Under the pieces are notes generated by a model. That model searched no databases. It was not told where the DNA came from and worked only from the letters and a program-made list of their open reading frames with translations. 64,000 nucleotides of DNA from Heliopora coerulea (taxonomy: Eukaryota; Cnidaria; Anthozoa; Scleralcyonacea; Helioporidae), in NCBI GenBank assembly GCA_030142905.1, contig JASJOG010000016.1, positions 248,001 through 312,000 on the forward strand. Reading direction: 5' to 3'. Numbering within the stretch: the first letter of the stretch is position 1; each line of letters begins with the position of its first letter. The position numbers and the translations under genes were made by a program. Shown here piece after piece: positions 49,701 to 61,589 of this stretch.

Positions 49701-52700
49701 TTTCCATATCTTATGGTTACTGGATTAGCTTGTGATAAACGGATGCCGGTAATAAAAAGCACAACTGTTCTTTATGACAAATGAACAATCAGTCCTTCTA
49801 CCTTCCATATCAATCAGGTCTTCCATGCACCTCCCATAAAAATACACTGTGCCGGCTAACTTGTCTAAGTCTACAATAATATTACATGAGAGGTACTGCT
49901 AAAAAACTTTAGTAATCTGACCATTAAGAATACATGTTACATCTATACTGTACCTCTAAGAGATCATTTTGCTTTCGGGACCAGCGATCAAACTCCTGTC
50001 GAACAAGCGATAGTTCCTCAAACTATTAATGGCAGACAATAATTTCATTAAGTCGCTAAGTTTTGGGAATACAAACAGAAGATTGTAGTGACGGCGAATA
50101 GAACAGACTGAAAAATGCTTAACCGTAATGACAGTGTGCTGAGAGAACTAGCTTGCGATTACAATTGGTTTGGTCGTATTATCTACGACGCAACGTCCGG
50201 TCAGGTTTTTGGTCATGACGAAATCCACTGTTATGCTAATTACATGCTGCGACCAACTTATCATTGCTTTCCTTTCTAGTCTGCTTTACAGTAAATGTTG
50301 ATCCTACATTTAGGCGTCCGTTTACAGCGTGACTGAAGGTAATAGAATGAGGCAGAAGGATCCACTGTTTGAATTTTATTTTTCTCTCATGGCAGAATAA
50401 ACATGTTTGGCACATCTAGGCTGGTCCTTGAGAGACTACATTTTTTAGTGTTGCAAAGAACAAGGTCACCTTCAGTAAATCAGCTTGGAATGAGACAATG
50501 TATTAATGAACGATTGAAGGTCCTTCATGCTTTATTCTGTGACTTCTGTTCATTCTTAGAAAATTCGCGTTCAAAGTTAGTCTTGGTCGACTAGGCAATA
50601 TGATTTTACTTTTGTGAAGTTTTTATAAATATCCAATGGAATTTTCTCCTTTTTGCAGTTTCTTGTCTCATTTTTTATTTTAGAGGGTTTTCGTTAAATG
50701 TAAAAAAAAATCTGAAAGTTCCGTAGGCAGTGTTAAACCACGTTTAGAAAGCCAAAAGGTTCCGGTCTGACAAGGCCTTGTTACGAAGAAAAAATTACTT
50801 TCAGTGTTAATGTTTGGATTTTGGAAATAAAGTTTGCATTTGGAGGATTTTCAGTCGGTTGAAGTGCAATTTACTTAAGTTGAACTTGAAGTCTAAAGGT
50901 TGGGCCAAGTTTGTTTCGGTTTCAAGATCAGCCTCGGCAGTTTTTTCTCCTATCTACACGTCCTCAAACCTGTGAATAAGGAATCACGCCTTGCTAGTCA
51001 CCGTTTCAAATTTCCAGACGTTTGGTAAAACAGCTGTAAATAATGTCCTTTAAACTCATGGACGTCAAACTCCCTGTACTCAGACATCGACAAGACGGCC
51101 TATTTACACCTTTTGCTGTTCGTTACCAGAAAAAAATACAATCATTAACGCCAACATGATACTCATTTTAAAGAATCGACACTCATTAACCCTTTTTGCC
51201 GAGTTCATTTAAAATTTTTGCTCAGAAAGTGACATTCATTAGCAGATATATAAGCAACCATTTGCATCAAAGGGCATTCAGTAGTGCCTATAAACGACCA
51301 TTAGCACCATTCTACTATACATTTAGTTATTCTCCCTAACGTATAGTAGAATGGTGTTAATGTCTCTTGGCTTTATTAAATGCCCTTTGATGCAAGTGAT
51401 TACGTATCCATGCTAACGAATGTCACTTCTGTGCAAAAATTTTAAATGAACGTGACAGAAGCATTAATGAGTGTCAATTCAATAAAATGAAGGTATTTTC
51501 GCGTTAATAAGTTCGAGGTTGGCGTTAATGGTCGTACATTTTCTGGTAATGAACAGCAAAAGGTGCAGCTAATCGCACCAAGTTATTCCTCTTCCAGATT
51601 TTTTACAAGACCTAGTATGATCTCAACCTTGTCCTAATACCGTGAGGGCCCCTATGGCAGGCAGATAACGTCAGTGCACATTGACTGGCGACAATACACC
51701 AAAGATTTGCAACAGGCCATATTCTATCACACCGTTTCATCTTCACCCCTACTGTTTACAAAATATTTCAATATGCAAAATTTTGAACCAAGTCATTCCA
51801 CAAGTGAATTAGGTATTTCATAGGTGAAAATGTTCCAACTTTATTTATGAATTGAAAATGTTATATGTGTAAATGTTCCAATTCCATATGTTTTTGATAT
51901 GTGAAATCAAATATGAAATTTTCCTAAAGAAATACCAAGCCAGACCGATGAATCTGACAAATTCAGCAGGTTAGAAACAAATTTATCACTTACTTTTGCA
52001 ACAAGTCTATGTCTAGCCGCCTCCAGCCTAGGCTTCCTTTGCTCCATGTTTTCTCCTGATGGGATAAAAGGAGGTTGGTCATTGGGCAAATGATGGAAAT
52101 GCTCTGTCTTTTCAAGTATAACGTAAAACAGAGATACTGTTGAAACCAGGCGAGGCGAGCTTCAATAGAATTTAATTTAATTTGAGCCAGTAATAAGATG
52201 ATGTTGACAACATCAGCCCTATGCTAACGAAGTCGGGAAAGTAAGCTGTGGCTAAGACTGATAATATTTTGGAACCAGCTGATTCGCTAACATCTTATAT
52301 CAGTAAATCAAGTTTGATTTTTGCCTATCGATGAGATTTTGCTCTTTATTCAACAAACATAAATGAGTTTTGCAAAGTAATCAACTTGGCACGTACAGTT
52401 TAAAACCATACATTGAAAGTTTGCTTGAAGTTCTGTAGTTTTGTACAACAGAAAGTTATCGACTAAAACATTATTTTCGACATTTTGTTTTATTTCTCTT
52501 CATTGTACATAAAAAAATTCGATATACATTAACATAAAAACTGTTCTAAGGAGAGCAACGTATTGAATTACCTATTCACTGTTCAATACTCATCTATAAT
52601 AAACTTCTGCTAGCGTAAGTATGCCTTTAAGCAGTTGTAAAATAATGTCTTTTTTGAAACAATTTGGGAAAACTAACTAATATACATGCTCTCAACATGT

Positions 52701-55700
52701 AAGTTTGAAGGGTATTCCTAAATATTGCAGACCGAGCAGCGATGGTCTCACCAATGAGCTGCATATGCATGGATTGAGATGTTGGGTAGAGGAAGCAGAT
52801 TGAGAAAGTGCGGCATTTTAGCTGAGGTTATTTACATGATACAGTGAGGAAAATGTTGTGGCATGGGGATGTCATCAGGTGAATGGTGCTAATTTTGTCC
52901 GGAAATTTACTAAAAATATTCTCATGAAACAAGTACATTAAATCATAAACACCAGTGCGTATAAAAGAAGACAGTATGGCTCGACAACAGGCATTAAACA
53001 AGAACAAGAACAGCAAAATAACCCCAAAACAAAACAAAAATCGAACAAATCTGTTACTTGAGCTGGTTCAACTTCTACACCAAAAACAAATAACTTACTT
53101 GCGATGTTTTCAATTTTAGCCATTTGATCATCTCGCTTCTTCTTAGATGAATTAATCTAGAATTAATCCATGCAAGATAAACAAACTTAAACACAAATGA
53201 ATGTAATTAATTTTGAGACACGTTCTCTGACTAAATTTATTAAATATACAAGCTTTCGACTACCTAACTGTAGTTCTTCGACAGGCAAGAGTGACTCTTG
53301 CCTGTCGAAGACTACAGTTAGGTAGTCGAAAGCTTGTATATTTAATAAATTTAGTCAGAGAACGTGTCTCAAAATTAATTATGTCTCAACCTGGCTGCGC
53401 AATCTCCATATTTACAAATGAATGTATATGAAAAATAAATATTTATACGTTTAGAAATGGATATAGACATGGATAGGCCTGTTATTACGCTACTGGAAAA
53501 TATTGTTGCCAAATCTAAACGGTTTCCGTTTGTGAAAAGCAAGGCGCGAACTAGTCTGTCTTTAATGATCGTTCGACATCAAATAAATAAAAATGGGTCA
53601 CCCGAAACAAAATGCTTGTGACAGATGTTTCTAACGCTGTGCAATTTGGAGAGAAATAAACATTATATAAAAATGCTAGTCTTCTTTTCCCCAAAATTTT
53701 ATCACGTATGAATAGTAATTACAGACCAGAATGTGAAAGATAAGGATTATTGCCATCTTGTTTCGTTGACAAAACCATGGAAAACAAACTTATCATTGAA
53801 TTTCTTAAACCATATCGATGAAAAAGATAGCATTTTTTTCGTATCTTATCCTCTGTAATACTTTTTTGTGCACCTAAAATATCAAGGAGAGTTGTACTTC
53901 CAACATTTCCATAACATTTTAGCTAGGGGGACTGAGTCCTCCTGCTTCCCCCCAACGGCAACCTTGGCCTGTCCATGATTTCAAAAATGTTTTATCTCAC
54001 GAAGTTCGAACAAGGCAAGAAAATGTTTTCAAAGAACACATTAAGGATAATCTTATGGGAGTGAAATGGCAGATTAGCTTTTAATCCTAGTTTCACTCTT
54101 TCACAGCGGGAGTTCTCCTCTTGACGTGTAAAATCGTTCGGCGTTAGCCAGAGTAAAATAATAAAAATCTTATCCCGCCGGGAAGGAGTTGAGATAATTT
54201 TTAAGGCTAATTATCATTCAACCGAGTGGCCTTGATGATTATATAAACAAATCATGAACTACTTGAATGTTAAGTTTGTAACAAATCAACCTACAAAATC
54301 CACATTCAGAATAAGTTGCATCAATTTTCCTGAATTGCTGTCGAGTTCTTTCAGTTCCTCTATACTAAAAACAGATAACAAATTTTGTATGAAAACATCA
54401 AGTTGTATAACCCACTATCACAGGGATGAGCAACCTCACTATTGGGTAACCTACTGATCATTCAACTTTTTCAGCCAATGGTCTTTCAAAGTTAGGATTA
54501 GAGATGGGACTAGGGTTAGGTTCAATTATCCCTGGGGCCATAAATGGCTCTGAGGATGAGATTCTGTTTTGAGATCCTCTTAGAGCCACTGATGAAGTTT
54601 TTTTATTTCTAAGATGCCACCGGACCTCTAGCAATAGACCATCGTCCTCACATGTTACCAACACATTTATCAAGCGGGACGCGTAATCTCGTTATGAATA
54701 TAGGCGCCAGCATAGAATACGGAGGGGCGATGTTATTGAAGACAGAAAATATACAAAAAGATACACACAGCATATTTATTAAAATCTAAAGTTTCTTTGC
54801 CAAACTTGAGAGTTGCAACATCGCCGTAAAATAAAATTACAAACATATTAACCCTTTTGTGCATACTGCTCTCGTACAACAACAAATTACAACAATAAAA
54901 CTAATGAAAAAACATAGGAAAAAGCAAAAGGGAACAAAGAACAAAAGAATAAAAGATCATGCGTGAAAAGGATTAAAATTAAATATATGGTGACAAGTGC
55001 TTACCAATTACAAATCCCGACCAAAAGGACTACAGGAGAAAAACAAACCTCGCAATGGAGCCATAAAGATGATAAATATTTGGCGAAAAAAGAAAGGAGA
55101 AAATCCAAAATAAACCGACGGATCGAAATAGAGAGGCGCCGAACCATTGTTCGCATTTCAAGACGATTTTGATTCCGCAAATTAGTGAACTTTCGCGTAG
55201 AAGTAATTCGAAGTAGTAATTCTGGAACTGTCCAAAGCAATCTCAAGGTTGGTTTGCATGCGTACTCCGACAAGACAGAAGTTTCTTTTTTAGAACGTAA
55301 AACAGCCTTATGGTGTTCTTTGAACACGAAACAAACTAACGTTTTGTTTCGTTATAAACAACCCGAACATCTTATTTCAATATAGTTTTTGATCCTATAC
55401 TGTCTTTGCTTAGTATGGCATTCAGTTTTATTGTTTGTACGAAATATTTATGTACATATTTCTGGATCTCAAATTCACATTTGCGACTAAACCGGAGCAG
55501 CATCAAACTATGCCTGACGTCATTTACGTTTTCTGTGCATGTGTCTGTTATTGTACCAGTATTCATAGTAAATTTAGATATCTCCGTGTTTGCCAACCGA
55601 AGTTTCTATTTTAGCATATCGTAGCGTGCTTTTAATCGTTATCAACAAAGTATGACATGGTCAGATATCTTGTGATTGGTACCAAGATTTGGCGATAAAT

Positions 55701-58700
55701 ATTCTTTTGTGATTAAATAGATCTCTCCAGTCGGTAAAAAACCCGAGGAACAAATACTGAATATTCCTTGGGATAACTACCTGCAGGACTCCAACACTTG
55801 ATAGACCTTTGTGAATCCTTCCGGCTGAAAAATTATGAAAAAAAAATTAGTTTCACCCAAAATAAAAAGCACTTAAAACATGTTCAATATTACTGATATT
55901 AAAACACAAGCGATAATTGGTGTTGCAAGTGGTATTCTTTCCCAACATCAGCAGAAGGCGACATTTTGATAATTGATGGCAAAGTTGCAAAAAACTTAAA
56001 GCTTCTCCCACGAAGGTGACGCATTTCATGTCAACTGATAGCTTAAATACCCGTTCGAATGTTTCATCCGGGTTTCCGAACACGAAAAAAAAATGGAGGC
56101 GTGTGGCCTCGAGGTTTTTGTTTTCGAGTGCTTGGAGTCCTCTGATAAAACACGATAAACGAGTGTTTGATCTGGCTTCTCAAACGAGTATTCCCATTGA
56201 TTTATTACATGTTTGTGTTTAATTGCTTTGAATACGCAGATTAAGAAACGTGATCCAGATTTCATGTGAGTTTCCTACAAGCTTTCATTGGGTATCAAAA
56301 TACATGCATGTGATGAGGTATGGCATTCACGGATTGGATACGAAAACACATGGATTATTGATAAGTTTGAAAAGGTCTCACGAAACTTTTCTCAGTTTCC
56401 TTTGGAAAAAGATCACAAAACATTAGTAAGTCATGGATCAAAAATGTAGCGAGGACACAGTAATGTACCTGTCATTATGAATTGGTGAACATGCGCACTG
56501 CCAAACAAACAAAAAAAATTAAAAAATCACGCATGTTTTGACAATTATTCCGACATGTGTTAACATGATTACTTACATTTGTATGGGGAGCTCCAGGCAG
56601 CTGGCTTGTTGTTTTTGATGTTGGTTGTACTTTGTACAACGGAGTAGGCAAACGGGACTCGGATGAGCTTCAAAACATAAAAAGTTACAACAAGTGTATT
56701 TATTTAATTTGGAAAAACTGCTCAAAGGCTGATGAAGTTGGAAGTAACCGTTAAAATACCGAAAACAACACAGCCTCATGAAAAAAAGTTAAAGTACGTT
56801 AAGATTGTACAAATTAATCATTGCACTGATATCCAATAATTTCAGAAATTTTATTCTAACCCTCCATACTTATGAATAGTTGATTTCTCAAATGCGCATG
56901 CTTACGCTTTAAACTCAGGAAAGTTTGTAAAATGTACACATGTCGACTACGCACCAAATCTAAAAATTATCATCCAAGTAAGTAAATACCTTTCCCATAC
57001 AACAGTGACTATTTTAGTGCATGCCTTCATAACTTCAAAGTTATACTATTGTAATTTCTGATCATATGCTTTACTTGATAAACTTACGCAAAAACTTCCT
57101 TTAAAGTTTATGCAAAATACATCTGCAAGACTGGTTAGTTTATCAAGTAAATGTGATCGCATTACCCCGATTTTGAAAGAATTTCATTGCTTGCTTGTGA
57201 AACAAAGAACCTTTATTAAAGACTTCTATTACAATTTAAAACTACATACGACCTTGCCCCCTTTTTAACTTAAAGTATTAACTTTGTATGTACTAAATCG
57301 CCAACAAAAATATTCGTCAAAGAACCTGGACTTGCGTCCTACAAATTACGTACTTATGTTGAGGTTTTGATGTTTCCGCTTTGGCACTACCGAACTTTTT
57401 AAAGATAGAAATAAGGAATTGTCTTAATATGGATACTTCTATATCCATCTCAAAGACATTTTTCTCAATGATTTTCTTAATCAAATTTCTTGATATGTGA
57501 AATACGTAACATTATTATATGGCTGAACTAGTTTTATCCCGTCTGTACGCAAAATAACACGCGATGATTCATAGCCTAGCCATGCAATATGTTTTTCGTA
57601 CAGACCAGCAAGTTTTTTGTCTGGAAAACTTCCGAATTGACTTGAAGACAAACAAAGCCGATTCAGGAACGTTTTAAAAACACAAAACTAAATAAACAGA
57701 CAAAAACATGAAGTCATAGGTAAAATCAAGCAAGTAAACCTGAGCCACCTCCTCGCAAAACAAAATGTTCATTAATGGCGATGAAGGAACGAACCGAAAG
57801 CCATATAATACAGAACCGTTGGGCAAACATTTTCCTGTTCAGACCTCACACTCAGTAAGTAATCAATATTTAATAATCAGAAAATCATCAGCATATAAAT
57901 ATTTACTTTATCATTATTGTTATTATCATTATCATAATTGCTATCGTCACCGTGATTGTTATTCTAATTATTATTATTATTATATTTTTCTTCCTGCAGG
58001 TCGGGCTCAAACTATGGACCTGAAGTATTCTCGGTTGGTAGACGGTGATGTTGCCTGGGATAAGGTTGGCTAACCTTTCCAGTCCTATCAATACAAGTTC
58101 CAGTGCTCCGACAACCATTGGTGTTCTTTGAGTATTCAAATCCCACATACTCCTCATTTTGATCTTCGTGTCTTTGAACAAATCATCATCTTTATCATCA
58201 CCATCATCATCATCATCCGACTTAAGTGCACGAGATATTCTCGCGACAACTTAACTCTTATTCATGAGATGATGTGCAGTGTTTCAATTCTATTTCAGAG
58301 TAAAAACTCGCCCCCAACCCCTGTGGACTCGATAGCTCAACAGGTAAAACGTCGGACCGGTATCCCGAAGGTGCGAGTTGAAATCCCGCTCGAGTCAACA
58401 ATTTTCAGTTGACTTCGGCAATGTCAGATTATCATGAAAATGTCTGTTGATGTACCTCTGAGGATAATTCTGAAAAAGATACATGAAACGGAACTAATGT
58501 GTCCGCAGTAATTACCTGGCTGGCAAAATGTGGGAACGTGAACAGAACGTGGGGTGATTTTCAAGAAATTGCTTGCAGACATCTTGCAGCGCTCTTCCTA
58601 AATTTGAATGCATGTAAAACTAAAATAAAAAGAAACGAACAAGAAACAGGAGGCTTTTTGATGTTATTCATATTAGCCTCATTTTAACTTTCGAATCTCA

Positions 58701-58718
58701 TGCAAGACGGTCAACTAG

Positions 58719-58765
<47 letters not shown>

Positions 58766-61401
58766 GTCAATCAATCAATTCACCTACAAACAAACCATAT
58801 AATCAAGAAATATATCAAGTGATCAAACAGACGCCATTCAGTAATCTCAACACCTGTATTTTTTTCTCAATCAATCCATTTTCAGGTACTTGTATTTAAA
58901 CATAACCTCATTAAACTCAGGACGTTTAACTTTTCCTTCAATCTTTACATGTTTCCAAAGATGTAATTCTATTATCAGGTTAGAAATCAGAGTTAAAAGT
59001 AGTTAAAATAAAGGAAAGCTAAACAAGGTTTAGATGTTTATGGAAAGTAAATGTCACCTAATCCTCCCATGATCTTTTTGAATATAAAAGCAAACTGCTA
59101 ACAAAATTGACCAGATTTGCAGTGGCTCATCCAAGTAACATATGCACAACGGCTATGTAGTAGAAACAGTAATGGCGCCACGAATTCCCAGACACAGGGA
59201 ATAACGTCTCCGACAGGGGGGCTAAACCTTCGGGGGTATGACCACGCCCCCTTTATAACTTCGTTATTTGAAGATCGGAAACATGTTATTTTTCGTCAGA
59301 ATAATTACAACTGACTAGAAACAGTTTACTTTTAGATTTAATAGATTATCTTTATTGGCTAAATCAACAAGTGCTTACAATTTGTTTATGATATAAATAT
59401 GGTCATCAGTGAAAATTCCCGGACGGGATTGTTAATTTTTCCCGGACAGCGGACTAAGGTTCCCCGACGGGGGGATGTAGCCCCCTCTGTCCCCTTCTGG
59501 CGCCTCCCTTGAGTAGTAATGACTGTTCCTGTTATGGCGCAACCATCTGCAAAACACATTTCTGTCATGGATTCTTTCTGGGGAAACATAGACAATTAAG
59601 GAACCAAACTTTGCTACACCGGCGGGCGAAACTTGAGGTTGGCAAATACCTTCGCACCAATGAGCAATATTTGTCTAAACAAAATATTGCGTTTATACAA
59701 GAAGATCGTGCCATTTTCGCAATATTTGCACTGGGAAAGACGTATCTGGTCGTTTTGGTGGCTTTACTTAGAAAAATTTTGCCACAACCCGCCAAATCCT
59801 GGCTGCACCACTGGTTGGACCAACCCTTCATGACTGGCCATAAAATGTTACAGATCCGATCCCGCTGGGAGGTCAAAAACATTTTCTCGGTATATGAGCT
59901 TGACAAAATTGTATTGATAAATGAATTTCCTTAAAATTGGCAAATTTATTGATCATTTTCAGAGGAAAGTTGTAAACTTTAAAAAAAAAAATTAGAGTCA
60001 CCGAAATCTTTTTAGTATGGATTTAAAGTCATTGTTATGCCAACATTTCCAATGTCAATGTTGGCATAACAATCACTTTAAATCCTTACATGAACAGAAA
60101 GTTTTCATGATAATCTGACACTTCCGAAGTCAACTGAGAAGTGTTGACTCGAGCGGGATTTGAACTCGCACCTTCGGGATACCGGTCCACCGCTCTACCT
60201 TTTGAGCTATCGAGTCCACAGGGATTGGAGGTGAGTTTTATCCAATTTAAGTGCACGCAATAGCTCAACAGGTAGAACGGCGGACCGGTATCCCGAAGGT
60301 GCGAGTTCAAATCCCGCTCGAGTCAACACTTTTCAGCTGATTTCGGAAGTGTCAGATTATCATGAAAACTCTCTGTTCATGTGTATCTCTGAGGATGATT
60401 CTGAAATCCTTACTTCGTTACAGCTTTTTATTCTCAGACAAATTTTTCAAGTTCTAACATTTAGTTTGATTCTTTATTCGATCTACATTTATACGAACAT
60501 GTCTGAGCCTCAAACTTACATTTTCCACTTTTAACGGAACGGTATGGAGCCACTTTAAACTATTAAACTTTTTTTTGAACACCCAATGAATTTAAACACT
60601 GAAAAACGGGAAAAAATTACAAGAAACAACTTACGTTGTTCAGAGAATCACATCCAAAGACAACCATCTAATAAGAAAAATTGATCATTTTTATGGAACT
60701 ATTTCACTTAAAAATCTCCTTATTAAAAAATGACTTTTTATTCGAGCTGCAATGGTTATAAAAAAATTCTTCACTTCTACAAAAAAAATTCTAATAGTTT
60801 TATAAATCCACTATGCTAGCCTTGTGTTCAGTCAAAACTACAGAGATATAATGCAAACTGTACCATAATAAATACAGTTGAATAAGCATATTAATACGAT
60901 ACTACACCATTAATTTTCATTCCGATAAAAATCGTGCACTAAGAAATTACGTTGGAAATATTGTTCATTAATATCTTGAAAAACTCTGCAGGTCGACATA
61001 GAAATTTTGTTTCTCAAAGTACGAGCAGAATAAAGACATCAACTGTTGAGAAATCTTAACTATTTACTTTCAATAAAAGATACATGTAACATTTTCCAAA
61101 TGCGTCCCCGTGCCATCTGAGTTCTAAGTTTTGGTAACTAACAGCACAAAACTGATCATTACTGTAATTTGCCTAGTGCAAAATGCAAGTTAATCATGTT
61201 TTATAATTTGAATCTTTATTAATTTAGCAGAACTACAGTTTGTACTTTTCAGCAGCATATACATATACATATACATATACAGTATACACTTTGTCAAAAC
61301 ATTCATATTTTCAACAAACCTGATCATTTACCCAAGGATGTTTTACAGCAGGAGAAACAGTGACCACAGGAACTTCATTGGGGAAATTTGGTGGCAAATA
61401 C
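46720..61401 (-). CDS. VPS37A: VPS37A, ESCRT-I subunit; nine exons located, ends missing
   Basis: Small - strand exons in order: 61401-61320, 60667-60635, 56667-56577, 53141-53099, 52055-51994, 50022-49954, 49047-49005, 46978-46954, 46769-46720. VPS37A is part of ESCRT-I, which sorts ubiquitinated membrane proteins into multivesicular bodies. The first two exons match its UEV-like domain (YLPPNFPNEVPVVTVSP, CDSLNN). The third is a Ser/Pro/Thr-rich linker. The rest form the helical Mod(r) domain (RLEAARHRL, FEELSLVRQEF, QMEEESE, NIAEKFLS, EEFIKNFIEKRK). Not found: the N-terminal exon(s), which would lie right of 61401, the exon following CDSLNN, the start of Mod(r), and the last exon. Order and splice phases agree except for one ambiguous donor. 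Identification rests on recalled family sequence. Confidence 0.85.
46954..46978 (-). CDS. VPS37A: VPS37A 25-bp micro-exon (NIAEKFLS)
   Basis: Acceptor TTAACAG, donor GTAAGT, eight codons plus one base. NIAEKFL directly continues EEESE, as NIAEDFL continues EEESD in the human protein. Confidence 0.84.
47530..48590. repeat. four scattered SINE heads and a short palindrome
   Basis: tRNA-like heads of the 20.3 kb type: - strand near 47530-47600, 48030-48110 and 48215-48310, + strand near 48490-48580. A hairpin (AATGTCGATTGAGA and complement) is at 48370-48412. 47610-48000 shows nothing else. Confidence 0.6.
49005..49047 (-). CDS. VPS37A: VPS37A Mod(r) exon 4 (SLQVGVAQMEEESE)
   Basis: Acceptor TTCACAG, donor GTAAGT. 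One base plus 14 codons SLQVGVAQMEEESE. Human VPS37A has ALQ...VAAHEAEEESD here, and the EEES string is characteristic. Confidence 0.85.
49540..49720 (+). mobile_element. possible LINE RT scrap
   Basis: EAYGQIKRINAVFLNSKAYR then HVLSLENLVLLNIIETN resembles the C-terminal thumb of some LINE RTs. Only about 55 residues, with stops on both sides. Low confidence. The rest of 50050-51100 shows no recognised element. Confidence 0.35.
49954..50022 (-). CDS. VPS37A: VPS37A Mod(r) exon 3 (FEELSLVRQEFDRWSRKQ)
   Basis: Acceptor TTAATAG. Twenty-three codons begin FEELSLVRQEFDRWSRKQND. The obvious donor GAG|GTACAG ends in phase 0, but the next exon needs two carried bases. Using a second donor five bases later (exon end 49949) restores frame, so the true end is uncertain. 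Confidence 0.75.
51104..51570. repeat. foldback repeat, about 220-bp arms
   Basis: Arms run from TTTACACCTTTTGCTGTTCG inward and from its diverged complement at 51545-51570 inward, with the centre near 51336 (CTATACATTTAG...CTAACGTATAG). Divergence between arms is noticeable. Half of it recurs at 31310-31575. Confidence 0.88.
51994..52055 (-). CDS. VPS37A: VPS37A Mod(r) exon 2 (RLEAARHRLVAK)
   Basis: Acceptor CCATCAG, donor GTAAGT. It reads ENMEQRKPRLEAARHRLVAK in phase with the previous exon. It matches the family's helix with S/R-LEA-R in the middle. Confidence 0.82.
53099..53141 (-). CDS. VPS37A: VPS37A Mod(r) exon 1 (KKRDDQMAKIENIA)
   Basis: Acceptor ATCTAAG, donor GTAAGT, 14 codons plus one base. 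It corresponds to the KDDLVKSIEELA helix of the human protein. The leftover A is completed by GA of the next exon to give Arg, so the junction is phase-consistent. Confidence 0.65.
53205..53380. repeat. near-perfect 176-bp palindrome
   Basis: AATTAATTTTGAGACACGTT at the left and its exact complement at the right, pairing to the centre GCAAGAGTGACTCTTGC. The right arm contains GAAGACTAC-AGTTAG-GTAGTC-GAAAG. It lies 64 bases beyond the VPS37A exon start at 53141, in the upstream intron. Confidence 0.95.
54458..54690 (-). other. open frame of unknown nature in a VPS37A intron
   Basis: A 71-residue frame with SVALRGSQNRISSSEPFMAP then IIEPNPSPISNPNFERPL. No splice sites fit it into VPS37A and no motif is recognised. 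It contains a CCTAACCCTAGTCCC string and could be a dispersed repeat. Confidence 0.25.
54700..56560. other. VPS37A intron, no recognised element
   Basis: AT-rich. I looked on the - strand for the start of the Mod(r) domain expected here and did not find it. Confidence 0.4.
56577..56667 (-). CDS. VPS37A: VPS37A linker exon (Ser/Pro/Thr-rich)
   Basis: Acceptor TTGAAG, donor GTAAGT. One base plus 30 codons starting SSESRLPTPLYKVQPTSKTT. The composition fits the disordered linker between the UEV and Mod(r) domains, but there is no conserved motif, so the call rests on position, strand, splice sites and an open frame. Confidence 0.55.
57030..57490 (+). mobile_element. LINE RT C-terminal remnant
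   Basis: QNTSARLVSLSSKCDRITPI then LKEFHCLLVKQRTFIKDFYY match the 'QN-x-AARL...ITP-L-LHWLPV-x-R-I-FKI' thumb of coral and vertebrate LINEs. KNLDLRPTNYV and a degenerate WNSLP region follow. Several stops. It lies in a VPS37A intron. Confidence 0.82.
57900..58220. repeat. LINE scrap (- strand) flanked by ATT and ATC microsatellites
   Basis: - strand 58181-57990 encodes TQRTPMVVGALELVLIGLER and IPGNITVYQPRILQ. I recall this as a segment near the C-terminus of some marine-animal retroelement polyproteins (VVVGALG...IPGNI...LQK). ATT/ATC runs lie at 57950-57990 and 58185-58220. Confidence 0.5.
58320..58470 (+). mobile_element. tRNA-derived SINE (GACTCGATAGCTCAACAGG family)
   Basis: Head 58323-58398, with box-A-like TAGCTCAACAGGTAAAACG and box-B-like GCGAGTTGAAATCCCGC. 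The tail TCAGTTGACTTCGGCAATGT to CTGAGGATAATTCTGAA matches the copies at 21.2 and 60.3 kb. Confidence 0.8.
58720..58772. repeat. AATC microsatellite
   Basis: About a dozen TCAA units. A shorter TCAATCAATC run is at 24565-24605. Confidence 0.97.
58780..60010. other. VPS37A intron, no recognised gene
   Basis: Open frames at 59509-59934 (+) and 59906-59565 (-) overlap and show no family motif. I did not find the UEV exon that should follow CDSLNN. Confidence 0.4.
60019..60085. repeat. short hairpin repeat
   Basis: GGATTTAAAGTCATTGTTAT and near-complement GTTGGCATAACAATCACTTT (shifted), ending CTTTAAATCC. It abuts the SINE pair to its right. Confidence 0.85.
60088..60380. mobile_element. inverted pair of tRNA-derived SINEs
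   Basis: A full head on the - strand (about 60145-60218) faces a partial head on the + strand (60255-60327). Outer arms from CATGAACAGAAAGTTTTCAT and its near-complement at 60362-60380 also pair. The arrangement is the same as at 20948-21353. Confidence 0.85.
60635..60667 (-). CDS. VPS37A: VPS37A 33-bp micro-exon
   Basis: Acceptor TTATTAG, donor GTAAGT, exactly 11 codons in phase 0: MVVFGCDSLNN. It continues the UEV domain, where human VPS37A has a V-containing turn followed by L-x-NN. Flanking splice sites are strong. Confidence 0.78.
61320..61401 (-). CDS. VPS37A: VPS37A UEV-like exon
   Basis: Acceptor ATTTAG before 61401, donor GTTTGT after 61320. It encodes YLPPNFPNEVPVVTVSPAVK then HPWVNDQ. 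This matches the family's LPPxFPxExPVxxVxPxxxH segment of the UEV fold, in which the ubiquitin-binding or catalytic features of true E2 enzymes are absent. Confidence 0.88.
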
Positions 61402-61589
61402 CTAAATATGACCACATTTATTCTGGTTAGATAGAATACGTCAAGAATCATGATGATTATTTGTAAAATAGTTCCAAGTACCTGTGCCGAACGTGTAACC
61501 AATGAATAAATTTCAACTAAATTTCTGGACTAATGCACGTATACATGAGCAAATAATAATCAGAATCACAATTAATATTATTCACTATT

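Noticed and set aside
59509..59934. 141-residue open frame on the + strand
   Set aside because: Overlaps an equally long frame on the other strand, has no motif and no splice context.
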